This document shows, piece by piece, positions 1-6,218 of a stretch of DNA of 23,333 bases. How positions within the stretch are numbered: position 1 is the stretch's first letter; each line of letters opens with the position of its first letter. Source of the stretch: UBA7803 sp041686955 (GTDB lineage: Bacteria; Pseudomonadota; Gammaproteobacteria; Pseudomonadales; Azotimanducaceae); assembly GCA_041686955.1 (NCBI GenBank), contig JAWLCV010000061.1, forward strand, positions 1 through 23,333, read 5' to 3'. The notes beneath the pieces were generated by a model, which worked only from the letters and a program-made list of their open reading frames with translations, made no database searches and had not been told where the DNA came from. A program made the position numbers and the translations under genes.

Positions 1-407
1 GTGATCGAGGCGCCGGAGAAGCCCACCCCCTCCTTGACGTAGTAGGTGCCGCTGTTGTCTCCGGCGTCCGGCGTCAGAAAGGTCAGCACCCCGTGCAGCG
101 CCGAGCCGTCCGTACGCCACGTCGCCAACTCGTTCCACTGGGACGTCAGAACCGTACCGTCCGCCTGGGTCACAACCAACGATCCGCCCGAAGGAAGATC
201 CCCTTCACCCATTGGGAAGCCCAACGATACCGCCCGGCCAGAGCCAGAGCCTGCGTCCTTCAACCGAACGGCGGTGAGCGCGCCCTCGGGTGAGGGAATC
301 GCGCGTGGTACCTCGACCCCGGGACTCTGGGTCGCATGCGGAACCGATGCGGCACATGCGGTCACCACGAGTATGAACGGCAGGTAACTGCCCCAGCGCT
401 TCGTCAT
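1..407 (-). CDS. Partial lipoprotein, PcRGLX/YetA-like N-terminal domain (5' part)
   Basis: An uninterrupted minus-strand reading frame starts at an ATG at 407-405 and runs off the left edge (135 codons visible). A GGTGA-type ribosome site lies about 5 bases upstream. The first residues form a signal peptide with a lipobox Val15-Thr16-Ala17-Cys18, so a lipoprotein is likely. After it, segments such as AVSLGFPMGEGDLPSGG, LTSQWNELATWRTDGSALHG and VLTFLT resemble the N-terminal beta-barrel of PcRGLX/YetA-type exo-rhamnogalacturonan lyases, where a Gly-x-Pro motif precedes a Gln-Trp...Trp-x-Asp-Gly-Ser motif. That family is tied to acidic-polysaccharide breakdown. It is divergent from the FemAB-like gene, so it borders the exopolysaccharide locus and might act on its product (inference). 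The catalytic part is outside the window, so enzyme activity cannot be judged. I am confident of the gene and only moderately confident of the family. Confidence 0.6.
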   Translation of the reverse strand, partial: MTKRWGSYLPFILVVTACAASVPHATQSPGVEVPRAIPSPEGALTAVRLKDAGSGSGRAVSLGFPMGEGDLPSGGSLVVTQADGTVLTSQWNELATWRTDGSALHGVLTFLTPDAGDNSGTYYVKEGVGFSGASI

Positions 408-464
408 TCTTCACCCCAACCAAGCATATCCATTACAAACAACCGGCCCGCCCGAAAGGGGCAG

Positions 465-473
465 TGCTATCAT
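465..473 (+). promoter_or_regulatory. Candidate extended -10 promoter for the FemAB-like gene
   Basis: TG at 465-466, one base, then TATCAT (468-473) matches an extended -10 element with five of six bases of TATAAT. No good -35 is visible. Transcription would begin near 480, upstream of the ATG at 524. It lies in the 116-base divergent spacer shared with the lipoprotein gene. Confidence 0.35.
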
Positions 474-523
474 TCCGCCGGTTCGAGATTCCCGCGAATT
501 GTCAGGAACCCGCAGATCAGCCC

Positions 524-1552
524 ATGCCCGTCCAAGTTCACCGACTCACCGAAAACAAGATCGCAGACTGGAACCGGTTCGTCGAGGGTTGTGACGCGGC
601 AACCTTCTTTCACAAGGCCGAATGGATGCGCGTGCTCCAGTCGGCATTCGGACACAAGACTCATTACTGCTACGCGGAAGAGAACGGCGACATAACGGGT
701 GTCCTGCCGTTGGCGGAGCTCCGAAGTCCGCTGTTCGGCCACCATCTGGTGTCGACCCCCTTCTGCGTCTATGGCGGCGTCGCCGCAGCCACCGATGCGG
801 CCAGAGCAGCCCTGACCGAGAACGCGAGGAGGCTGGCCGAGGAGCTTCGGGTCGAAGATCTCGAGCTGCGCAACCTCCATCCCCAGAATCCGGATTGGCC
901 GACCAAGAGTCTATACGTCACGTTCCGCAAAGAGATCAGCGCAGATCACGATGCAAACCTGAAATCGATCCCACGCAAACAGCGGGCAATGGTGAGAAAG
1001 GGCATCGAGGCGGGTTTGTCGGGTCACGAGGTGAGCGGTATCGACCGCTTCTATCGGGTGTACTCGGAGAGTGTTCGTAACCTCGGCACGCCGGTGTTCC
1101 CCAAGCGCTACTTTTCGACGCTTCGCCGGATCTTCGGCGACGACTGTCAGGTGCTGATGATTCAGCACGAGGGACGGGATGTCGCGGGTGTGATGAGCTT
1201 TTACTATCGGGACCAGGTTCTTCCGTACTACGCGGGCAGCGTCCACGCTGCACGCGCCCTGAAGGGCAACGATTACATGTATTGGGACCTCATGTGTCGC
1301 GCAGTCGAGCGCGGGGCGAGAATCTTCGACTACGGGCGCAGCAAGGTGGGCACCGGTCCCTTCAGCTTCAAGAAGAACTGGGGCTTCGAGCCGGAACCGC
1401 TGCACTACGAGTACTTCCTCGTGAAGTCGAACGCGGTTCCCAGCGTCGATCCCACGAATCCGAAGTACTCGCAACTGATCAACCTTTGGCGGCGGCTTCC
1501 TTTGCCGGTCGCCAATGTGGTCGGGCCAATTCTGTCCCGGAATCTCGGCTGA
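524..1552 (+). CDS. FemAB-like XrtA/PEP-CTERM system-associated protein
   Basis: A 342-residue protein of the FemAB/GNAT-fold type found with exosortase A (TIGR03019-like). N-terminal features are an FFHKAEW segment (residues 28-34) and LPLAELRSPLFG (61-72), typical of the first acyltransferase lobe. The C-terminal lobe ends in FDYGRSKVGTGPFSFKKNWGF (268-288), the signature FK-x-WG region of these proteins. FemAB relatives transfer aminoacyl groups from aminoacyl-tRNA; the acceptor in XrtA systems is not established. A GTG at 464 is in frame but sits inside the candidate -10 promoter, and the homologous region begins at the ATG at 524, so I chose 524. The next glycosyltransferase starts 16 bases downstream, so the two form an operon. 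In many XrtA loci this gene lies beside the deacetylase; here it is about 20 kb away. The family call is confident, the biochemical role is not. Confidence 0.85.
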   Translation: MPVQVHRLTENKIADWNRFVEGCDAATFFHKAEWMRVLQSAFGHKTHYCYAEENGDITGVLPLAELRSPLFGHHLVSTPFCVYGGVAAATDAARAALTENARRLAEELRVEDLELRNLHPQNPDWPTKSLYVTFRKEISADHDANLKSIPRKQRAMVRKGIEAGLSGHEVSGIDRFYRVYSESVRNLGTPVFPKRYFSTLRRIFGDDCQVLMIQHEGRDVAGVMSFYYRDQVLPYYAGSVHAARALKGNDYMYWDLMCRAVERGARIFDYGRSKVGTGPFSFKKNWGFEPEPLHYEYFLVKSNAVPSVDPTNPKYSQLINLWRRLPLPVANVVGPILSRNLG

Positions 1553-1568
1553 CGTTCAGGAGCCAGCC

Positions 1569-2783
1569 GTGCCCGGAAATCGCCCGCCTCTTCTGCTGCT
1601 CTGTCACCGCATTCCGTACCCGCCGAACAAGGGCGACAAAATACGGTCCTTCCATTGGCTCGAGCATCTGAGCCAACGCTACGACGTCTTTCTCGGCGGC
1701 TTCATCGACGATCCCAGCGACATGGCGTACGAAGCGAAGGTGCGGGAGTACTGTAAGGATGCCCTTCTGCTACCTCTCGTTCCGTGGAAGGCGCGGGTCA
1801 AAAGCCTGATCGGACTTGTCTCGGGCGAGGCGCTTTCGGTGCCGTACTTTTACGACACACGAATGCAGCACTGGGTCAACGAGGTGGTGGGGAAAGAACG
1901 CATTCAACGGGCGTTGGCGTTCTCATCACCCATGGCCCAGTATCTCACTCAGTTGACGGATCGTTGGGATAGGTTCGTAGTCGACATGGTGGATGTCGAT
2001 TCCGACAAATGGTCCCAGTACGCCGCCAGAAAGAGCTGGTGGGAGTCCTGGGTCTATCGCCGCGAGGCCCTTCGTCTGGCAGCCTTCGAGAACGCGGTGG
2101 CGGCCATCGCAGACGCCACGGTATTCGTCTCTCCCGCGGAAGCAGGGCTCTTCCGAAAGCGCCTGCAGGATGCTGTGATCTGCGTCGAGTCCGTCCCTAA
2201 CGGGGTGGATACCGACTACTTTCAGCCAGATGGCTCGCTGCCCTCTCCCTTTGGCGCGGCTGAGAAACCCGTGGTCTTCACCGGAGCGATGGATTATTGG
2301 GCCAACGTCGATGCCGCTATTTGGTTCATCCGCGAAGTGTTGCCACGCTTGGCCGGAAACGACTCGAACGTCAGATTCTACGCCGTAGGATCGAATCCTG
2401 CGTCAGAGTTGCAGAAGCTCGGATGCAACGAGGTCGTCGTGACCGGGCGCGTGCCGGATATCCGGCCCTATCTCCAGCACGCGCGTGTCGTGGTCGCACC
2501 GATGAGAATCGCCCGCGGCATTCAGAACAAGGTCCTGGAGGGTATGGCCATGGCCAAGCCCGTGGTAACCACATCGTTGGGCCTGGAAGGCCTGACGGCA
2601 CAGCCCGGGCGGCACCTGCACGTTGCGGACGACCCCGGTCGCTTCGCTGACACTGTCCTCGGGCTCCTGCAGGCCGAAACCGCTTGCGATACGGGCGCCG
2701 CAGGCCGAGAACTGGTGGTCCGCGAGTATGGCTGGAAGGCAGCGGCTGGGGCGCTGGAGGCGCTGCTCGCTACACCCAACTGA
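1569..2783 (+). CDS. XrtA-associated glycosyltransferase (TIGR03087/stp1-like)
   Basis: A 404-residue GT-B glycosyltransferase matching the TIGR03087 PEP-CTERM/XrtA type. The N-terminal acceptor domain opens with LCHRIPYPPNKGDKIRS (residues 11-27), highly characteristic of this family. The C-terminal donor domain has VPNGVDTDYF (209-218), VFTGAMDYWANVDA (236-249) and GIQNKVLEGMAMAKPVV (317-333), where Glu324 occupies the nucleotide-sugar-binding position. It is expected to add a sugar to the lipid-linked repeat unit on the cytoplasmic face of the inner membrane; the sugar is unknown. The frame is open from 1515, but the GTG at 1569 has an AGGAG ribosome site six bases upstream and begins just before the conserved domain. 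It is co-transcribed with the FemAB-like gene and ends 19 bases from the convergent ligase gene, with no clear terminator between them. Confidence 0.88.
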   Translation: MPGNRPPLLLLCHRIPYPPNKGDKIRSFHWLEHLSQRYDVFLGGFIDDPSDMAYEAKVREYCKDALLLPLVPWKARVKSLIGLVSGEALSVPYFYDTRMQHWVNEVVGKERIQRALAFSSPMAQYLTQLTDRWDRFVVDMVDVDSDKWSQYAARKSWWESWVYRREALRLAAFENAVAAIADATVFVSPAEAGLFRKRLQDAVICVESVPNGVDTDYFQPDGSLPSPFGAAEKPVVFTGAMDYWANVDAAIWFIREVLPRLAGNDSNVRFYAVGSNPASELQKLGCNEVVVTGRVPDIRPYLQHARVVVAPMRIARGIQNKVLEGMAMAKPVVTTSLGLEGLTAQPGRHLHVADDPGRFADTVLGLLQAETACDTGAAGRELVVREYGWKAAAGALEALLATPN

Positions 2784-2802
2784 CGCAGGACGATCCGCCG
2801 AT

Positions 2803-4113
2803 TCACGCAGCGCGCCCGAGAGCGCCGTGCCGTACCGGGCTCTCCACCTTGACGGTTTCGGGCCGCAACGACGCCAGGCTCGCAGCCATGGCCAGATACC
2901 AGATGAAGACTTCAGCGCGAATGAACGGCGCGAACATGCCTCCCACAAAAATGGACGCATGACCGGCGGCGATGGCCGCCAGCAACCAGTCCCGCGGAGC
3001 CTGTTCGTCGGAGCGTTCGTACTTCTTCTGCCGACGCAGCATCAGCGCCAGCGACACCAGCATCATCAGCCACAGGAACAGCCCAAGAAAGCCCTGGTCG
3101 ACCAAAGCGCTCATGAGGGTGTTGTGGGAGGATCGTCCGCCCTGGCTCGCGTGGTACTCGAGCGGAATGTAGGAGTAGCTGAGCGCGGCGGTTCCCCTGT
3201 GGCCTACCCCCAGCGGATGGTCTTTCGCAATCTCCCATTGGCTCTCGATGATGACCAGCCGCGAATACGCGCTCTCGTCGGCTTCCTCTGCGTTCTCCAC
3301 GGCCACGCCGATGGTCTTGATACGGTCAACGAAGAACTCGCTCGCCAGGGAGGCAAGCAGCACCATGGCGCCCATTCCACAGGCAACGGCGATCATCAGC
3401 GTCTTGCGGGGACGGAACAGAAAGAACGCCAGCCCCGCCGCCAGGAACGCAAGAAGCGCTCCTCTGCTTCCCGCCATCACCACCACGTTCAATGCGAAGG
3501 CGACAGACAGGGCGCCGATCCAGCGTCTCCAGTCCTTCAACGACAGGAACAGTGCGGCGCCGGCATACGCAGCGGTAGACATCTGCATCCCGAGGCTGTT
3601 CGCGTCGTCGATGCCGGGACCGCCGACGCCGTCCAGTCGCCCGCCCGAGTAACTGGTGTACGCCAGATATCCCAGGTAAAAAGCGCCCAGGGCGTGCGCG
3701 AACATGAATCCCATGATCCGCTCACGGCTATCTAGCAGCACGTACATGAGATAAATGACCAGGATGTATTTCGTGAAGATGTTCAGCCCGTAAGCGTGGT
3801 CTTCCCCGGTGATCACCCAGGGCCATTGAATCCACATCAGCGCAACGTACAGACAGAAGAAGACTATGGGCGCGTGGGAGATCCAACGCTTGCGCTGGGA
3901 CGGCTGGCGATGAACGAACATGGCCAGGAAGGTGACCGCCGCGGCCAGCATGGACCACCGCAGGTCGGGCAGATCCGCCCCCCACCACCTTCCGGGAGCG
4001 TCCAGGTAAAAGACCGCCACGTAGGTGTACAAGCCGTAGATCGGATGCCGCACCAGGGCCGCACCCAACCCGCCGAGGAAGCAAAGCAAATAGATGATCG
4101 CCGTCAGGGACAC
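2803..4113 (-). CDS. Exosortase A-associated O-antigen ligase/Wzy-type membrane protein
   Basis: A 436-residue polytopic membrane protein with about ten to twelve hydrophobic segments, of the TIGR03097 O-glycosylation-ligase type within the Wzy_C/O-antigen ligase superfamily. Visible hallmarks are SRGALLAF (residues 216-223) before the large periplasmic loop, and SSHNTLMSALVDQGFLGL (328-345), where His330 matches the conserved ligase/polymerase histidine. It probably polymerises the repeat unit or transfers glycan from undecaprenyl diphosphate in the periplasm; ligase and polymerase cannot be told apart from sequence. The start is a GTG at 4113 that overlaps the end of the upstream hydrolase gene by 10 bases, implying translational coupling. 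It is the last gene of the ACP-hydrolase-hydrolase-ligase unit. Confidence 0.85.
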   Translation of the reverse strand: MSLTAIIYLLCFLGGLGAALVRHPIYGLYTYVAVFYLDAPGRWWGADLPDLRWSMLAAAVTFLAMFVHRQPSQRKRWISHAPIVFFCLYVALMWIQWPWVITGEDHAYGLNIFTKYILVIYLMYVLLDSRERIMGFMFAHALGAFYLGYLAYTSYSGGRLDGVGGPGIDDANSLGMQMSTAAYAGAALFLSLKDWRRWIGALSVAFALNVVVMAGSRGALLAFLAAGLAFFLFRPRKTLMIAVACGMGAMVLLASLASEFFVDRIKTIGVAVENAEEADESAYSRLVIIESQWEIAKDHPLGVGHRGTAALSYSYIPLEYHASQGGRSSHNTLMSALVDQGFLGLFLWLMMLVSLALMLRRQKKYERSDEQAPRDWLLAAIAAGHASIFVGGMFAPFIRAEVFIWYLAMAASLASLRPETVKVESPVRHGALGRAA

Positions 4114-4985
4114 GGTGCCGCCTGCTCCCGTGGCCGCACCGCCTCAGAATGACGTAGTCCGCGCAACCAATCGAGAATTCCGTTCATGCACGCGTCCAGG
4201 TGACCCGACTCGGACAACGTGTGATCAGCCCCCTCGACGGTCACTCGCGCACATCCGGCAGCGCTCAACCGAGCCGTCCATCTGATGTCGCCTGCAATGT
4301 GATCCTCGAATTCCCTGGCCGTCAGGTCGCTGCCGCTCAGCACGCACAAGATGGGCCATTGCTGCGACTCCAGTCCCCGAAGCATGGCTGCCTGGAACGA
4401 GTTCGTTTCGGGAGACCGTTCCTGACGAGCCGTCTTGCGGTTGGCGATGAATTCCCTCGCGGACCGGATCACGCCGATTCGGCCCCGCAGAAGCTTCGAC
4501 CAGAAATCCGGGCTCGCCAGCCGGCTCCTGTAGTAATGCTGCGCATAGGTTCGCGCGATGCTCTCCTCCGAGCGTACCCAAGGGTTGAGCAATATGGCGC
4601 CGGCAAGGGTGCGCTTCGTCTGCCCGGCGTAGAGGGCGATGGCAGACGCGCCGTCGCAAAGCCCGAGCAGAACGATCTCGTGAGCCGGAAACCTGACGGA
4701 CATCGCCTCCACTGCAGCCGCCACGTCGGCGCTGACGTCCTCGAAGGTTCTCGGATCACCATCGCTGTCACCCATGCCGCGGTAGTCGAAGCGCAGACAC
4801 GGGTAGCCGTGTCGTGCCAGCGACCGGGACATCAGCACGAACTGACGGTGGCTGCCTACCCGGTACTGAGGCCCCCCAACGACGATGACGACCGCCACGC
4901 CCGTGGACGGGCTCCCATCGGCCGGGTGCTCGACGATGCCGAGAAGCTGGTCCCCTTGGCAGGAAAAGGTCAACACGTCCCGCAT
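4104..4985 (-). CDS. Exosortase A system-associated hydrolase 1 (alpha/beta fold)
   Basis: A 293-residue alpha/beta hydrolase resembling TIGR03100. The oxyanion region reads VVGGPQYRVGSHRQFV (residues 35-50), followed by FDYRGMGDSDG (66-76). The nucleophile elbow is GLCDG (108-112), so the catalytic residue would be Cys110 rather than serine, as in dienelactone-hydrolase-like enzymes. Plausible acid and base are Asp220 (GSD) and His255 (EGADH). The ATG at 4985 overlaps the stop of hydrolase 2 by one base (TGATG). The frame stays open upstream to 5138, but that stretch lies within hydrolase 2 and shows no family similarity. The substrate is unknown; the usual pairing with hydrolase 2 and an ACP suggests thioester or acyl handling during decoration of the polysaccharide (inference). 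Confidence 0.82.
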   Translation of the reverse strand: MRDVLTFSCQGDQLLGIVEHPADGSPSTGVAVVIVVGGPQYRVGSHRQFVLMSRSLARHGYPCLRFDYRGMGDSDGDPRTFEDVSADVAAAVEAMSVRFPAHEIVLLGLCDGASAIALYAGQTKRTLAGAILLNPWVRSEESIARTYAQHYYRSRLASPDFWSKLLRGRIGVIRSAREFIANRKTARQERSPETNSFQAAMLRGLESQQWPILCVLSGSDLTAREFEDHIAGDIRWTARLSAAGCARVTVEGADHTLSESGHLDACMNGILDWLRGLRHSEAVRPREQAAPCP

Positions 4986-5797
4986 CAGGGCTCGCTCGAC
5001 TCGATGAACCGGTGGGTGGCTGCGACGAGCGCCGCGTTTCGCGAGATTTCGGTCGCAGCCCAGAAAGGATCTCCCGGAACCTTCTCGGAGGTACACGAGG
5101 GCCTGGAAGCGACGAGCGCACGGACAACCGGAGAGCACTCGTCGCCCTCACCGATCTCGAGCACGCGGATTGCTCCCATGGCGTCGATCAGCGGATTCAA
5201 GACCCGGCTCGAAAGCGCCTCGATGAGCCCAGGAGTCAGCGCGTACCCTCCGCATTCCAGGCTTTCGCCATCCGCGGAACGCTGCCTGAGGGCGGTTACC
5301 GTCTCGCCGCTTCTACCCTCGAACATCGCCGCGGCAGATCGAATTCGCAGCCACTGGTTCACCACCTGCTCCCCCTTGGACACTGGCTGCCAGAGAACCG
5401 ACCAACTCATGCGTCTGCCGCTCGTCTCGAGCCATTCCTTCAACAGCAACGCGCCGAACCTGATGGCAATGCAGCCGAGCACTGGAATCCCTCGGTCCTC
5501 CGACCATCGCTGCACCGCATCCAGATCCTGGATCCAGGTTTCCAGTGAGGCGTCCTCGAAGGCGCCGTCGCTGTCGCCGGTACCGTAGAGATCGGGGATC
5601 AGCAGCGTGTGCCCAGTGCGCGCCAATGCGCACCCGAGGTCACGGAGCAGCGGCCGCGATTTGTTCATCTCCTCGGCGAACGCGGGGACAACCAGCACGG
5701 CACCGCGAGAACTCCGGTCCGCCGGCTCTCGAACGGTCACGAGCAGGCGCCCCTTTCGAGACTCGACGAACTCTCCGCTGAGCCGCGGCGTGCTCAA
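4985..5797 (-). CDS. Exosortase A system-associated hydrolase 2 (alpha/beta fold)
   Basis: A 270-residue protein resembling TIGR03101. It keeps the alpha/beta hydrolase order: VLVVPAFAEEMNKSRP (residues 34-49) for the oxyanion strand and loop, LIPDLYGTGDSDG (66-78), then the elbow region LGCIAIRFGALLL (107-119). Where Gly-x-Ser-x-Gly is expected, Arg113 falls at the nucleophile position (AIRFG), so ordinary serine-hydrolase chemistry is doubtful. The start is TTG at 5797, the first possible start in frame, with an AAGG about seven bases upstream, three bases from the ACP stop at 5800. The end overlaps hydrolase 1 by one base. ACP, hydrolase 2 and hydrolase 1 are clearly co-translated. It may form a complex with hydrolase 1 (inference). 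Confidence 0.8.
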   Translation of the reverse strand: MSTPRLSGEFVESRKGRLLVTVREPADRSSRGAVLVVPAFAEEMNKSRPLLRDLGCALARTGHTLLIPDLYGTGDSDGAFEDASLETWIQDLDAVQRWSEDRGIPVLGCIAIRFGALLLKEWLETSGRRMSWSVLWQPVSKGEQVVNQWLRIRSAAAMFEGRSGETVTALRQRSADGESLECGGYALTPGLIEALSSRVLNPLIDAMGAIRVLEIGEGDECSPVVRALVASRPSCTSEKVPGDPFWAATEISRNAALVAATHRFIESSEP

Positions 5798-5799
5798 TG

Positions 5800-6039
5800 C
5801 TAAACCTTCGCCTCGACGAAGGCGCGCAGAGCTCCGACGGTTTCGAATACGTCGGCGCTGATCTCGTCGTCCTCGATGGTCAAGCCGAACCGCTCCTCGA
5901 GCATGGTCAGCACAGTGACCACGGCCATGGAATCGAGCTCCGGTATGCTCCCGAGCAGGGGCGTGCTGTCGGTGAAGTTCTGTGCGCGGTCACCGAGACT
6001 GAGAGCGTCTCGTAGAACCGAGCGAATATCTTCCAACAT
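5800..6039 (-). CDS. Acyl carrier protein, exosortase A-associated
   Basis: A 79-residue acidic acyl carrier protein. The phosphopantetheine attachment site is Ser37 in the ELDSMAVVTVL helix-2 segment (residues 34-44), preceded by a TPLLG loop; helix 3 contains EERFGLTIEDDEI (48-60). The length is standard. An AGGA ribosome site lies seven bases before the ATG at 6039. It should carry an acyl or aminoacyl thioester in the cytoplasm. In many XrtA loci an acyl-CoA ligase and a PLP-dependent decarboxylase sit beside this ACP; neither is present here, so its loading enzyme is not visible. The divergent neighbour is the degenerate asparagine-synthetase-like gene, an attractive but unproven partner. 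Confidence 0.87.
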   Translation of the reverse strand: MLEDIRSVLRDALSLGDRAQNFTDSTPLLGSIPELDSMAVVTVLTMLEERFGLTIEDDEISADVFETVGALRAFVEAKV

Positions 6040-6073
6040 CTTGAATTCCTAGCAGATTTATCAGGCTAGGCCA

Positions 6074-6079
6074 ATCATA
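6074..6079 (-). promoter_or_regulatory. Candidate -10 for the acp operon
   Basis: On the minus strand the bases at 6079-6074 read TATGAT, five of six matches to TATAAT, giving a leader of roughly 28 bases before the ACP ATG at 6039. A -35 at 17-base spacing (TACACC) is weak. This lies in the 179-base divergent spacer (6040-6218), which holds no other recognisable gene; I could not identify a convincing plus-strand promoter for the synthetase gene there. Confidence 0.3.
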
Positions 6080-6218
6080 CTGAAGCCCCTCGGAGCGGTG
6101 TATCGCAACGTTGTAATCCGTCGCCCGATTTACTTATCACTTGCGCTTCCACGCTGGTTCGGCAGCGGAACGTAGGGCACCATCCCTCCTCTCGACGAGC
6201 AGGGTACCCGGGCGAACT

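Noticed and set aside
464..523. GTG start at 464 for the FemAB-like gene
   Set aside because: It falls within the likely -10 promoter and adds about 20 residues outside the family's normal N-terminus.
2623..3735. 370-codon plus-strand open frame
   Set aside because: Antisense to the ligase gene, with a low-complexity Gln/His/Arg-rich translation.
4200..5588. 462-codon plus-strand open frame
   Set aside because: Antisense to the two hydrolase genes, which have clear family motifs and coupled starts. The frame is an effect of GC-rich codon use; its translation has no recognisable domain.
6141..6218. TTG start at 6141 for the degenerate synthetase
   Set aside because: No ribosome site, and the extension is Arg/Ser-rich with no glutaminase similarity. 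It also would not supply an N-terminal cysteine.
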